From positions 24,555 through 80,811 of the forward strand of contig JACNJS010000040.1 in assembly GCA_014382445.1 (NCBI GenBank): DNA of 56,257 bases, written 5' to 3'. This document shows positions 23,608 through 32,731 of this stretch, one piece after another (position 1 is the stretch's first letter; each line of letters begins with the position of its first letter). A program made the position numbers and the translations under genes. Origin of the DNA: Bacteroidota bacterium. Lineage in GTDB: Bacteria > Bacteroidota > Bacteroidia > Bacteroidales > F082. A model generated the notes under the pieces. That model was not told the DNA's origin, did no database searches, and was given only the letters and a program-made list of their open reading frames with translations.

Positions 23608-25266
23608 ATGAAACGAAACCTACTTCTTGTCATCCTTATTGGGATCATTGTTAACTCAACTGCTCAGATTGCACCTGATAAATATTATATACAGTTTACG
23701 GATAAAAACAATTCTCCATATTCCATCAACAATCCTCAGGAATTCTTAACACAGCGTGCCATTGATCGTCGAAATCAGCAAGGCATATCCATCAGTGAAA
23801 ACGATATACCTGTAAACGTATCTTATCTCCAAGGCGTTGCTGATATTGGTGTTGACTTGTTAAACCATACCCGCTGGCTAAATGGCGTAACAGTTTATAC
23901 TGAGGATTCTGCCCTTATTGAGCAAATTGAAGCCTTACCATATGTAAGCGGAGTTCTGAAATTTCATTATTCTGAAAATTTCATTAGCGATAAATTCAGG
24001 GAAATAAAAACTGATGCACCCAACTACAATAATAATTCCCGAAACAGCAATTCTTCAACCTCTTTAGACTATGGGTTGGCTTTCGGACAAATTGATCAAC
24101 TTAACGGCATTCCGTTGCATGATCATGGATTTCAGGGAGAGGGGATGGTTATTGCTGTACTGGATGCAGGGTTTACAGGCGTTCTTGTTCATCCTGTTTT
24201 TGAATACCTGTGGGAAAACGATAGAATATTGGGCACTAAAGATTTTGTTTATATGGGGGGCTCTGTTTACGATGGGCATGAACATGGTAAAATGGTACTT
24301 TCTTGCATGGGTGGCAACTTGCCTGGTGAAATGGTTGGTACAGCACCAGAAGCTGAATACTGGCTACTACGTTCGGAAGAAGGTCCGCATGAAAATATTA
24401 TTGAAGAATATAATTGGGTATCGGCAGCTGAATTTGCCGATAGTGTTGGTGCTGATGTTATTAACAGTTCTTTAAGTTACGCTACGTTTGATCTACCTGA
24501 ATGGGATTACACACCTGAAGATATGGATGGTAATACTGCAATAGCAACAATAGGAGCGGACATTGCTGCTTCAAAGGGTATACTTGTTTGTAATAGTGCA
24601 GGTAACTCCGGATCGTGGATAGGATCGCCGGGAGATGCTGATAGTGTTTTCACAGTTGGCGCTGTTGACCTTAACGATCAAAGAGCTTCATTCAGTTCTA
24701 TTGGTCCTACTGCCGACGGAAGAATTAAACCCACTGCCATGTCGTGTGGTGCAGGTGCAACAATAGCTGTAGGAAATGTTGGAATTTCGACAAATGGATA
24801 TGGAACTTCTTTTTCCTCCCCTATTATGGCGGGCATGTCGGCCTGTTTATGGCAATCGCACCCTGAGATGTCAGTAATGGAAGTTCAGGAAGCTATTAAA
24901 CAAAGTGGTTCATATGCTAACAACCCCGACAACTTTATGGGATGGGGAATACCAAATTTTGCAGGTGCCGACTCAATATTAACAGTAATTTCGCCTCCGT
25001 CGCACGATGATAAATTAATAAATGCAGGTCCAAGCCCTTTTCACAATCACTTAAGTGTTAGAGTAAACATCGATAGTGCAGAAAGCATTAGCGTTGAGCT
25101 TATTAACCTTGCCGGAAATGTTGTTATAAGAAAAAATTATAGTCTCACTAACCACAACAATAAGTTCGAACTAACTACGGAAGTGATTCCATTACCACAG
25201 GGAATTTACTTCCTTAAAGTAGTTACAATGCATAAAACTGACATCATAAAAGTTGTAAAAGGATAG
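23608..25266 (+). CDS. Secreted S8 subtilisin-like peptidase with T9SS tail
   Basis: Subtilase with all three catalytic residues: Asp186 in IAVLDAG, His226 in HEHGKMV and Ser401 in YGTSFSSP. CNSAGNSG supplies the oxyanion Asn. The N-terminal signal (MKRNLLLVILIGIIV) is followed by an inhibitor-like pro-region and the peptidase domain. The last 80 residues (GPSPFHNHL, VELINLAGNVV, LPQGIYFLKV, ending KVVKG) form a type A T9SS sorting domain, so it crosses the outer membrane by type IX secretion. The frame is open for 16 more codons, starting at 23560 right after the M1 stop, but the signal peptide fits the start at 23608 better. It has 552 residues. Confidence 0.93.
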   Translation: MKRNLLLVILIGIIVNSTAQIAPDKYYIQFTDKNNSPYSINNPQEFLTQRAIDRRNQQGISISENDIPVNVSYLQGVADIGVDLLNHTRWLNGVTVYTEDSALIEQIEALPYVSGVLKFHYSENFISDKFREIKTDAPNYNNNSRNSNSSTSLDYGLAFGQIDQLNGIPLHDHGFQGEGMVIAVLDAGFTGVLVHPVFEYLWENDRILGTKDFVYMGGSVYDGHEHGKMVLSCMGGNLPGEMVGTAPEAEYWLLRSEEGPHENIIEEYNWVSAAEFADSVGADVINSSLSYATFDLPEWDYTPEDMDGNTAIATIGADIAASKGILVCNSAGNSGSWIGSPGDADSVFTVGAVDLNDQRASFSSIGPTADGRIKPTAMSCGAGATIAVGNVGISTNGYGTSFSSPIMAGMSACLWQSHPEMSVMEVQEAIKQSGSYANNPDNFMGWGIPNFAGADSILTVISPPSHDDKLINAGPSPFHNHLSVRVNIDSAESISVELINLAGNVVIRKNYSLTNHNNKFELTTEVIPLPQGIYFLKVVTMHKTDIIKVVKG

Positions 25267-25341
25267 GAGAAGGGTTGTCGAGATGACGGGTTATCGGGCG
25301 TCGGGTTGTCGGGTTAACTTAAAAAATATGACTACCAAAAC

Positions 25342-25370
25342 AACCTGCCTTACCGGCACGGCAGGCAGGC
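25342..25370. repeat. Dispersed palindromic repeat (AACCTGCC family)
   Basis: AACCTGCCTTACCGGCACGG continuing to GGCAGGC, related to the copy at 3691-3718 (shared AACCTGCCTT-CCGGCA). It lies in the 272-nt gap between the subtilase and PUR genes. Just before it, 25270-25317 holds imperfect direct repeats of CGGGTTGTCGGGTT type. This gap has no convincing gene; an open frame of 60 codons here is only repeat sequence. Confidence 0.7.
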
Positions 25371-25396
25371 AACGTCAACCTCTTTCACACAATAGT

Positions 25397-25425
25397 TTAT
25401 CAACAAAAGTTGCTATTTATCAACA
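25397..25425 (+). repeat. Two direct TTATCAACA repeats, DnaA-box-like
   Basis: TTATCAACA occurs at 25397-25405 and again at 25417-25425, each within TTTATCAACAAAA, 20 bp apart (two helical turns). The nonamer differs by one base from the DnaA box TTATCCACA, and the par genes lie within 1 kb. Two sites are too few to call an origin. Confidence 0.4.
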
Positions 25426-25466
25426 AAAAATGATGGTTACTATTGTCATTAGTTATAATTTTTAAC

Positions 25467-25497
25467 TTTGGCAATGTATTTTAACATATTACATTTG
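25467..25497 (+). promoter_or_regulatory. Consensus promoter for the PUR gene
   Basis: TTTG (25467-25470), 19 nt, TACATTTG (25490-25497): an essentially exact Bacteroidota promoter. It implies a leader of about 35 nt before the ATG at 25539. This is the best promoter in the window. Confidence 0.75.
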
Positions 25498-25538
25498 TAT
25501 GATCTTAAAATAATTTTGGTTTAAATATTGAAGTTAAC

Positions 25539-25904
25539 ATGGAGGAGACAGAGAAACAGGAAAGAAGGGATGATCTTTTTTCAAAAGTAGTTAGAGCCGG
25601 AAAACGCACCTATTTTTTTGACGTTAAAGCCACACGCACAAATCAGCAGTATATAACAATTACTGAAAGTAAACGGAGGTTTAACGAAGAGCAGGGAAAG
25701 TTTTTTTATGAAAAGCATAAAGTATTTCTTTATGGAGAGGATTTTGACAAGTTCAAAGACGGTTTAAACGATGCTATAACATTTATTGAAACTGGGGAAG
25801 ACAACCAAAAGAAGGAACCTCCGGAAGATTCGGAAATTAAAGATGAGATAAGCAGTACTATCGACGTTAAATTTGAAGATCTCGGTGGAGATAACGCTGT
25901 ATAA
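25539..25904 (+). CDS. PUR family nucleic-acid-binding protein (DUF3276)
   Basis: A 121-residue protein of the bacterial PUR-alpha-like group, which binds single-stranded DNA and RNA. The core TYFFDVKATRTNQQYITITESKRRF and KHKVFLYGEDFDKFKDGL forms the PUR repeat (about 22-88), followed by an acidic, disordered tail. These small proteins are conserved and abundant in Bacteroidota and Borrelia and are thought to act as RNA- or nucleoid-associated regulators. A near-perfect promoter fits high expression. It lies 122 nt upstream of parA but has a separate promoter. Confidence 0.9.
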   Translation: MEETEKQERRDDLFSKVVRAGKRTYFFDVKATRTNQQYITITESKRRFNEEQGKFFYEKHKVFLYGEDFDKFKDGLNDAITFIETGEDNQKKEPPEDSEIKDEISSTIDVKFEDLGGDNAV

Positions 25905-25961
25905 CCACTGTCATTTTCAGAGGCTAACCTGAGTTGTTAATAAATTTTGCCATATTTAATA

Positions 25962-25989
25962 TTGCGAAATATGTTAAATTGTACTTTTG
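25962..25989 (+). promoter_or_regulatory. Promoter for the parA-parB operon
   Basis: TTG (25962-25964), 17 nt, TACTTTTG (25982-25989), followed by a leader of about 32 nt to the parA ATG. It fits the Bacteroidota consensus. Confidence 0.6.
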
Positions 25990-26026
25990 CACGAGGATCA
26001 AATTCTAAAAACGAAATACACATTTT

Positions 26027-26830
26027 ATGGGGAAAACCATCGCTATAACCAACCAAAAAGGAGGTGTTGGTAAAACAACAACATCAATAAATCTTGCTGC
26101 CAGTCTTGCAATTCTTGAATACAAAACACTTATTGTAGATGCCGACCCGCAGGCAAATGCCACTTCCGGAATTGGTTTTGACCCCAAACAAATACAGGCT
26201 AGTATTTACGAATGCATTATTGATGGCCTTAAAGTTGAGAACGTAATTCTACAAACCAAAACCCCTAACCTTGACCTATTACCTGCTCACATCGACCTTG
26301 TAGGTGCCGAAATAGAAATAATAAATTTGCCCGACAGGGAAAGGCTTATGTACAAGGTGCTGGAAAATATTAAACCAAAATATGATTTTATAATTATCGA
26401 CTGTTCGCCGTCATTAGGCCTCCTTACAGTAAATGCTCTCACAGCATCCGACTCGGTTATTATACCCGTACAATGTGAATATTTCGCTCTCGAGGGACTT
26501 GGCAAACTACTTAATACTATTAAGATAGTTCAATCTCGGCTTAACGAAAAGCTGGATATTGAAGGAATATTACTTACCATGTTCGACTCAAGGTTACGGC
26601 TTTCTAAGCAGGTTGTTGAAGAAGTAAAAACGCATTTTCAGCATATGGTGTTCGATACAATTATTAATAGAAATACCAAACTAAGCGAGGCACCAAGCTT
26701 TGGTGACTCAATTATTATGTACGACGCAGAAAGCACAGGTGCAATAAATTATCTAAACCTTGCTCGTGAACTGCTACAGAAGAACGATATGACTATTATG
26801 AATAACGCTGATAAAATAATTAATGAGTAA
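26027..26830 (+). CDS. parA: Chromosome-partitioning ATPase ParA/Soj
   Basis: ParA/MinD-type P-loop ATPase that moves or organises the origin region together with ParB. Deviant Walker A KGGVGKTT near the N-terminus, Walker A' IVDADPQANAT, Walker B FIIIDCSPSLG. At 267 residues without an N-terminal DNA-binding domain, it is the short chromosomal Soj type. Its stop overlaps parB by 8 nt. The setting (dapB, lepB, DUF5683) is that of a chromosomal locus and not a plasmid. Confidence 0.97.
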   Translation: MGKTIAITNQKGGVGKTTTSINLAASLAILEYKTLIVDADPQANATSGIGFDPKQIQASIYECIIDGLKVENVILQTKTPNLDLLPAHIDLVGAEIEIINLPDRERLMYKVLENIKPKYDFIIIDCSPSLGLLTVNALTASDSVIIPVQCEYFALEGLGKLLNTIKIVQSRLNEKLDIEGILLTMFDSRLRLSKQVVEEVKTHFQHMVFDTIINRNTKLSEAPSFGDSIIMYDAESTGAINYLNLARELLQKNDMTIMNNADKIINE

Positions 26831-27716
26831 CCAAGGTAAAAAGAAGGTGCTTGGAAGAGGCCTCGACTCAATATTGTCGAGCCCCGATACTGATATCACT
26901 TCAATAGATATTTCGGGTAATTTTGTTGCCGGTGCAATTGCAGAAATTGAAGTAAGTAAAATTGAATTCAATCCATTTCAACCGCGGACTTCTTTTGACG
27001 AAATGATGCTCAGAGAATTAGCCGATTCAATTAAGGCACAAGGAATAATTCAACCTATTACTGTTCGTAAAATGGGTTACGACAAATATCAGATTATTGC
27101 CGGAGAACGTCGTTATCGAGCAGCACTAATGGCAAATATTAAACAAATTCCTGCATTTATTCGTGTTGCCAATGATGAACAGATGTTAGAACTTGCCCTT
27201 ATTGAGAACATTCACAGGGAAGATCTTAATGCTTTAGAAATTGCAATAAGCTACCAGCGCCTTATTGATGAGATTAAACTTACACAGGAAAAACTAAGCG
27301 AAAAAATTGGAAAAAGCAGATCGTCGATTGCAAACTTCCTACGCTTGCTAAAACTTCCGCCATGTGTTCAGGTTGCTTTACGCGACAACATCATTACAAT
27401 GGGTCATGCCAGGGCTTTAATTACCCTTCCCAGTACAAAAGTTCAGGAAAAAATCCTTAACACTATTATTGACAAAGGGTTAAACGTTCGACAAGCAGAA
27501 GAGCTTGCAAGAGTTATCACATCTCCACCAGCAGAAAAAAAGAAAGTATCATCATCTAAATTTCCGGAGAAATTTAAAGATACACCGGCAATGCTAAGTC
27601 ATAAACTGGGAACAAAGGTAAACCTGAGAAGAAACAATAATGGCGAAGGTACCATCGTTATAAGCTTTAAAAACGATGATGATCTCGATAAGATTATTTC
27701 ACTTATCGGGGATTAA
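26823..27716 (+). CDS. parB: Chromosome-partitioning protein ParB
   Basis: CTP-dependent clamp that binds parS and spreads. The N-terminal ParB/Srx domain has FQPRTSFDE, the GERRYRAA motif and LIENIHREDLN; a helix-turn-helix region follows (KLSEKIGKSRSSIANFLRLLKL), then a C-terminal dimerisation domain. At 297 residues it is typical. The N-terminal KKKVLGRGLDSIL is the usual ParA-contacting segment. No parS (GTTTCACGTGAAAC type) was seen in the window. Confidence 0.97.
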   Translation: MSNQGKKKVLGRGLDSILSSPDTDITSIDISGNFVAGAIAEIEVSKIEFNPFQPRTSFDEMMLRELADSIKAQGIIQPITVRKMGYDKYQIIAGERRYRAALMANIKQIPAFIRVANDEQMLELALIENIHREDLNALEIAISYQRLIDEIKLTQEKLSEKIGKSRSSIANFLRLLKLPPCVQVALRDNIITMGHARALITLPSTKVQEKILNTIIDKGLNVRQAEELARVITSPPAEKKKVSSSKFPEKFKDTPAMLSHKLGTKVNLRRNNNGEGTIVISFKNDDDLDKIISLIGD

Positions 27717-27806
27717 TAGCCACACATTTTGAAACAGTTGTTAAACAGAGTGCTACTATACCGCCTCTATTGTAAATTGCAAGCAAATTGCAGTATATAT
27801 TCAACT

Positions 27807-28406
27807 ATGATTATGTTTGGAAAAACAAACCTGATCAGATACAGTTTATTTGCTACCATTTTTACTATTTCTGTTTGCTTAACAAATACGATATATGCAC
27901 AGCCAAATGTTCAGAGTGATCCAATTATTGTTACCCATTCTCCAAAAAAAGCAACATATTTAGCACTAGTTCCCGGACTAGGACAGATATACAATAAGAA
28001 ATATTGGAAACTTCCAATAGTTTACGCAGGATTTACAGCCACTACCTATTTTGCGATTTGGAACAGGGGGGAATATTTAAAATACAATGAAGCATATGTT
28101 TGTGTACTTACAGACCCGGAAAATTGTGATAACGAACTCGCATTAAGATATGATTCCGATCAGCTTAAAACAATACGTGACTACTACCGCCGTAACATGG
28201 AGCTTTCGTTTATCTTAACGGGAGTATGGTATATCATCCAAATACTTGACGCATCAGTTGATGCACACCTTTATTATTGGGAAGTTAATGACAATCTATC
28301 TGTTAAAGTGGAGCCGGTAATTCAACAAACAATAATGCCATTACCTCAAATTGTTCCGGGCAACGATATAAATCATAACGGGTTAAAAATCACTTTTAGT
28401 TTCTAA
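27807..28406 (+). CDS. DUF5683 exported/membrane protein
   Basis: A conserved Bacteroidota protein of unknown function with the DUF5683 signature PGLGQIYNKKYWKLP, followed by a hydrophobic segment and a second one around FILTGVWYIIQILDASVDA. An N-terminal signal ends near YAQPN. The frame is open from a TTG at 27729, but the signal peptide and the tandem ATGs at 27807 and 27813 argue for the later start (199 residues). It lies between parB and dapB, as in many Bacteroidota genomes. Confidence 0.85.
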   Translation: MIMFGKTNLIRYSLFATIFTISVCLTNTIYAQPNVQSDPIIVTHSPKKATYLALVPGLGQIYNKKYWKLPIVYAGFTATTYFAIWNRGEYLKYNEAYVCVLTDPENCDNELALRYDSDQLKTIRDYYRRNMELSFILTGVWYIIQILDASVDAHLYYWEVNDNLSVKVEPVIQQTIMPLPQIVPGNDINHNGLKITFSF

Positions 28407-28426
28407 CTTATAACTATTTCCTCAAT

Positions 28427-29149
28427 ATGGACATTATTATTTCCGGCTATGGGCGAATGGGCAAAGAAGTAGAGAAAGTTTGCCTTAAAAGAAATCACAC
28501 GATAATTGCTAAAATCGACAATGAGAATGATTGGCAACAATTGTTAGATATTGATTATTCATCGACTGTTGTAATTGATTTTAGCTTGCCTGATGAAGCA
28601 ATAAATAATTTTACAAGATGCTTTGAATTAGGATTACCAATTGTTACAGGCACAACAGGTTGGTACGATAAATTTGATCATATTGTTAAGCTATGCACAC
28701 ATTATGATGGCACTTTTTTTTATGCACCTAATTTCAGTATTGGTGTAAATATCTTCTTTAAAGCCAATACTTTGTTAGCACAACTAATGGCTGGTGTTAA
28801 TAATTATCAGGTCCATATTAACGAAACCCACCATATACACAAAATCGATGCACCAAGTGGCACTGCCATTGCTTCCGCTGAAGGTATTATCAGGGAAAAT
28901 ACGAACCTGTTAACATGGTCGTTAAACAATCAGGATAACGACAAGAGCTTGCCAATATATTCCTTTAGAGAAGGAGAAGTCACAGGAAAACATGAGGTGG
29001 TTTATGATTCGGATGAAGACAAGTTAACACTAAAACATGAAGCGAAAAACAGAAGCGGTTTTGCCCTGGGATCAGTTTTAGCAGCTGAGTTTATTTTAGG
29101 AAAAAAGGGAGTTTTTAATATGGAAGAACTAATGAAGCAAATGCTATGA
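28427..29149 (+). CDS. dapB: 4-hydroxy-tetrahydrodipicolinate reductase
   Basis: NAD(P)H-dependent enzyme of lysine and meso-diaminopimelate synthesis. Rossmann motif GYGRMGKE near the N-terminus, TGTTGW, APNFSIGVN, the catalytic THHIHKIDAPSGTA, and the C-terminal FALGSVLAAEFI. At 240 residues it is of the short Bacteroidota type. Its stop overlaps the following lipoprotein gene by 4 nt (ATGA). Confidence 0.96.
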   Translation: MDIIISGYGRMGKEVEKVCLKRNHTIIAKIDNENDWQQLLDIDYSSTVVIDFSLPDEAINNFTRCFELGLPIVTGTTGWYDKFDHIVKLCTHYDGTFFYAPNFSIGVNIFFKANTLLAQLMAGVNNYQVHINETHHIHKIDAPSGTAIASAEGIIRENTNLLTWSLNNQDNDKSLPIYSFREGEVTGKHEVVYDSDEDKLTLKHEAKNRSGFALGSVLAAEFILGKKGVFNMEELMKQML

Positions 29150-29592
29150 GATTTATATCATTATTGATATTGGCATTAACAACTATTTTGTTAAGCTCAT
29201 GTAAGACACCGAAAATAACTGCTGATGCGAAAGAAAATTTAATTGACTTTTGCGAGTCTATGTCATTTACCAATCAACCACTTAACAATATTACAACTGA
29301 TTATTACACGATCGACACACTTTTTATAACCAATAACTGCCTTAACTTATGGGTTAGCTATAGCGGAGGATGCGGTGATGCTGATTTTAAACTTTACTAT
29401 ACTAATTGGGTTATAGAATCGATACCACCAAAAACGAGTATCCTGCTTCAGCTCATTGATAACGACCCTTGCAGAGCAATTGTTCAACAGAAACTGTTTT
29501 TTAACCTTAGCTTTTTTGATGAATATTCAAACAAAGAAGGGATAGTGCTTAATTTGGCAGTTCGTGATAGAAGTCTTTTATTTAAAAATTAA
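29146..29592 (+). CDS. Small lipoprotein of unknown function
   Basis: A 148-residue protein with a lipoprotein signal (LLSSCKTP lipobox, Cys19). The mature part has a possible Cys pair (NNCLNLWVSYSGGCGDADF) and a beta-rich look. Translation is coupled to dapB by a 4-nt overlap, but no link to lysine synthesis can be read from the sequence. I recognise no family. Confidence 0.75.
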   Translation: MRFISLLILALTTILLSSCKTPKITADAKENLIDFCESMSFTNQPLNNITTDYYTIDTLFITNNCLNLWVSYSGGCGDADFKLYYTNWVIESIPPKTSILLQLIDNDPCRAIVQQKLFFNLSFFDEYSNKEGIVLNLAVRDRSLLFKN

Positions 29593-29607
29593 TTGTTCAA
29601 TTTTTAC

Positions 29608-29615
29608 TACTTTTG
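29608..29615 (+). promoter_or_regulatory. Promoter -7 box for lepB
   Basis: TACTTTTG followed by CACGC, a classic Bacteroidota -7 box, in the gap after the lipoprotein gene. No TTG at ideal spacing. The leader before the ATG at 29701 would be about 80 nt. Confidence 0.5.
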
Positions 29616-29700
29616 CACGCTTAAATATTTAAGATTAATTAACTAATAAGCAAGTGAATAGCAACTATCTTGCAGACTTGTAATCACAAATAGAATAATC

Positions 29701-31215
29701 ATGCTCGAATTGATAATTTTTTTGCCTTTATCATTTACAATTCCTACAATATTTGCATGGGCTGTTTTTGAAAAAGCCGATCGTAAAGGTTGGGAAACTC
29801 TAATTCCATTTTACAATCTGTATGTGTTTCTGAAAATTATTCAAAAACCGATCTGGTGGATGGCGCTTTTGTTTTTCCCGTTTTTAAACATATTTATGTA
29901 CATGCTCATGTTGGTTGAGTTGGTTAAATGTTTTAACAAATTTTCACTTTGGCAACAATTTTTGGGTGTTGTACTACCTTTCTTTTACCTACCCTATTTG
30001 GGCATGAAAAAAGATGAAGTTTATATTGATCCCTCCGACAGGCCCAAAATGAAGAAATCATTTTCAAGAGAATGGGTAGATGCGATAATATTTGCTGTTG
30101 TGGCAGCTACAATTATTCGTACGTTTCTTTTGGAGGCATATACTATTCCCACGTCATCTATGGAAAAATCGCTTCTCGTTGGTGATTATCTTTTTGTCAG
30201 TAAAATAACATATGGACCAAAGGTTCCTAACACGCCTTTATCTTTCCCGTTTGTACATCATACGTTGCCCGGAACCAAAGATGTTAAATCATATGTTGAA
30301 TGGATTAAATTACCATTCTACCGTTTTCCGGGATTTAAAAATGTTAAACATAATGATGCAGTTGTGTTTAACTATCCAACCGGTGATACAGTATCTACCA
30401 GATTTCAGAGTAATGTAAGCTATTACACTCTTGTTAATGAATATGGAAGGAAAAAAGTATGGTCGGATAAGCGTAACTTCGGCGATATAGTTGTACGGCC
30501 TGTTGACAAGAAGGAGAATTATGTAAAAAGATGTATCGGACTACCAGGTGATACTTTAAGTATTGTTAATCGGCAAGTTTATTTAAATGGTGTACCGGCT
30601 GACAATCCCAAAAAATTACAGTATCAATACATGGTTACTACTGATGGCAGTAGTGTAAACCCCAAGATCCTCGACAAATTAGACATCACAGAAACTTTCA
30701 GGGGTAATAAACCCGGACAGTTTGTTTATATGCTTACCAATGAGGCTAAAGAAGAGCTTGAAAAACTATCGCTTGTTAAAAAAATTGAAATTTTTAACGA
30801 GATTGCAGGTAACTGGAAACCGGAAATTTTTCCTAACGATTCTGCATATAAATGGAACCGCGATAATTTCGGACCCTTATACATTCCTAAAAAAGACGTA
30901 CCTATAAATCTAACCAACAAAAACCTGCCAATTTATGAGCGGTTAATCAAAACTTACGAGGGTAACCACCTTGAGGTTGACAGTGTTAACGTTATCATTA
31001 ATGGTGAAGTAACTACAACCTATACACCTAAGTTTGATTATTATTGGATGATGGGAGATAACAGGCATAATTCGGCCGATTCCCGCTATTGGGGCTTTGT
31101 TCCAGAAGATCATATTGTTGGAAGAGCTGAGTTCACCTGGTTGTCGTTAGATCCTAACAAATCGCTTTTCGATGGCAAAATAAGATGGGACAGGTTATTT
31201 TCAATTGTTAGATAA
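29701..31215 (+). CDS. lepB: Signal peptidase I with N-terminal DUF5684 domain
   Basis: Inner-membrane serine protease that removes signal peptides. The first 100 residues form a membrane domain with the DUF5684-like FEKADRKGWETLIPFYN. A further membrane anchor (about 122-140) is followed by the catalytic domain: Ser153 in PTSSMEKSL, Lys276 in NYVKRCIGLPGD, and the C-terminal GDNRHNSADSRYWG. At 504 residues it is far longer than E. coli LepB (324). The Ser-Lys distance (123) and the distance from Lys to GDNRHNS are both enlarged by inserts, as in other Bacteroidota. Adjacent to the par/dapB block as usual. Confidence 0.96.
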   Translation: MLELIIFLPLSFTIPTIFAWAVFEKADRKGWETLIPFYNLYVFLKIIQKPIWWMALLFFPFLNIFMYMLMLVELVKCFNKFSLWQQFLGVVLPFFYLPYLGMKKDEVYIDPSDRPKMKKSFSREWVDAIIFAVVAATIIRTFLLEAYTIPTSSMEKSLLVGDYLFVSKITYGPKVPNTPLSFPFVHHTLPGTKDVKSYVEWIKLPFYRFPGFKNVKHNDAVVFNYPTGDTVSTRFQSNVSYYTLVNEYGRKKVWSDKRNFGDIVVRPVDKKENYVKRCIGLPGDTLSIVNRQVYLNGVPADNPKKLQYQYMVTTDGSSVNPKILDKLDITETFRGNKPGQFVYMLTNEAKEELEKLSLVKKIEIFNEIAGNWKPEIFPNDSAYKWNRDNFGPLYIPKKDVPINLTNKNLPIYERLIKTYEGNHLEVDSVNVIINGEVTTTYTPKFDYYWMMGDNRHNSADSRYWGFVPEDHIVGRAEFTWLSLDPNKSLFDGKIRWDRLFSIVR

Positions 31216-31279
31216 TTCGTTTTCGATCATAATATTAATCCCGAATTAATGCTATATTCGTTTTTGAAAAAGAAAGTAT

Positions 31280-31287
31280 TAATTTTG
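31280..31287 (+). promoter_or_regulatory. Promoter -7 box for the TPR gene
   Basis: TAATTTTG followed by CGCG, 34 nt before the ATG at 31322. A TTG at 31264-31266 is only 13 nt upstream, so the -33 element is uncertain. Confidence 0.45.
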
Positions 31288-31321
31288 CGCGTACTTCTAT
31301 TAACTAAAGTTATACTATTTA

Positions 31322-32731
31322 ATGAGTGAAGATTACGGATGGGTTGATGATACAAACCTTAACGAACTTATTGGCAGATTCGAAAAAATGCTTAAATCGG
31401 ATGTGCAATTCTTTTTTGATGTTAATGAATTTGAAGAAGTAATCGACTATTTTATCGATTTTCAGAACTTTGATAAAGCAAAATTAGCGGTTAAATCGGC
31501 ATTGCAACAACATCCTTCCTATACAGGATTCAATATCAGAGGTGCAAAACTTTTAGCGCAAGACGGAAATTACTACGAAGCTTTAGAACAGTTAAATCAT
31601 ATTGAATTAATTGAACCTGCCAATGATGAGCTGTATATTTCAAAAGGTGAGATTTACAGTATGATGAGTAAGCACGAACTTGCTATCGAACAATATAAAA
31701 AAGCAATTCCATATACAGAGAACCCCGAAGATATATACTCAGTAATTGCATTCGAGTATGAAAATCTTAATGATTATCCAAACACAATTAAAAATCTGAA
31801 AAAGGCTTTAGCATTAAAACCCGATTCGGAAAACATTATTCATGAAATTGCCTTTTTCTTCGACATTACAAACCGTGAAGAGGAGGCAGTAAGTTTTTTT
31901 CGCGACTTTTTAGATACCAACCCTTTTTCAAAAGTTGCATGGTTCAATCTGGGTATTTTTTATAATCAACTTGAATTATTTGAAAAAGCTATTGAAGCAT
32001 ACGAATATACACTGGCGATTGATGAAGAATTTTCTTCAGCATATTTCAATATTGCAAATTCTCTTACTGGATTAAACAAATATAAAGAAGCCATTGAGTT
32101 TTACAAAGAAACCTTTAAATATGAAGCTCCCGAACCAATAACTCACTATTATATTGGCGAAACCTATGAAAATATGAGCGACATAAAAAATGCTATGCAC
32201 CACTTCAATAAAGCACTAGAAATTGATGATAAACTGGCAGACGCATGGGCAGGAATCGGAAGGCTTTATGCAGCTCAGGACAATGACGTAACAGCCATAA
32301 GCTACTATGAAAAGGCTATTGAGATGATGCCTTCAAATAGTGATTTTGCGTATGAACTTGCCATGATTCATTTTAAAAACGAACGCTATGATAAGGCACA
32401 TGAAATGTTTTCGCAGATTGTTAAAATCGACAACTCCCACATTGATGCCTGGATTAATTATTCAATGTGTGCATATGGTAATGATGATACAAAAAATGCC
32501 ATTGAAATAATTGAGGATGCAATTGATAGCAATAAAGACAGTGCCTTATTATGGTATCAACTTGCCGGATACCTCCATGTATCTGGAAAAGTACAGCAAG
32601 CATATTTTTATATTGAAACAGCTTTAAAGCTGAATTATGAGCAACATACCGAACTCCTGGATCTGATTCCAAACCTTTACGATGATAGCAGGTTTACAGA
32701 GCTTCTTGGGGTTTATAAAAGTTCTGAATAA
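31322..32731 (+). CDS. Tetratricopeptide repeat protein
   Basis: A 469-residue cytoplasmic protein built of about ten or eleven TPR units (for example AIEQYKKAIPYTENPEDIY, AIEAYEYTLAIDEEFSSAY and AMHHFNKALEIDDKLADAW), each near 34 residues. There is no signal peptide and no enzymatic domain. TPR solenoids bind other proteins. The aldehyde dehydrogenase gene starts right after its stop (TAA ATG), so the two share a transcript; partners are unknown. Confidence 0.9.
   Translation: MSEDYGWVDDTNLNELIGRFEKMLKSDVQFFFDVNEFEEVIDYFIDFQNFDKAKLAVKSALQQHPSYTGFNIRGAKLLAQDGNYYEALEQLNHIELIEPANDELYISKGEIYSMMSKHELAIEQYKKAIPYTENPEDIYSVIAFEYENLNDYPNTIKNLKKALALKPDSENIIHEIAFFFDITNREEEAVSFFRDFLDTNPFSKVAWFNLGIFYNQLELFEKAIEAYEYTLAIDEEFSSAYFNIANSLTGLNKYKEAIEFYKETFKYEAPEPITHYYIGETYENMSDIKNAMHHFNKALEIDDKLADAWAGIGRLYAAQDNDVTAISYYEKAIEMMPSNSDFAYELAMIHFKNERYDKAHEMFSQIVKIDNSHIDAWINYSMCAYGNDDTKNAIEIIEDAIDSNKDSALLWYQLAGYLHVSGKVQQAYFYIETALKLNYEQHTELLDLIPNLYDDSRFTELLGVYKSSE

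Noticed and set aside
25283-25465. 60-codon ORF between subtilase and PUR genes
   Set aside because: It spans the palindromic repeat and low-complexity repeats and has no coding character.
26027-27716. parAB as a sign of a plasmid
   Set aside because: Short Soj-type ParA with neighbours DUF5683, dapB and lepB is the chromosomal arrangement of Bacteroidota.
27729-27806. TTG-initiated extension of the DUF5683 protein
   Set aside because: It would bury the signal peptide behind 26 residues; ATGs at 27807/27813 fit better.
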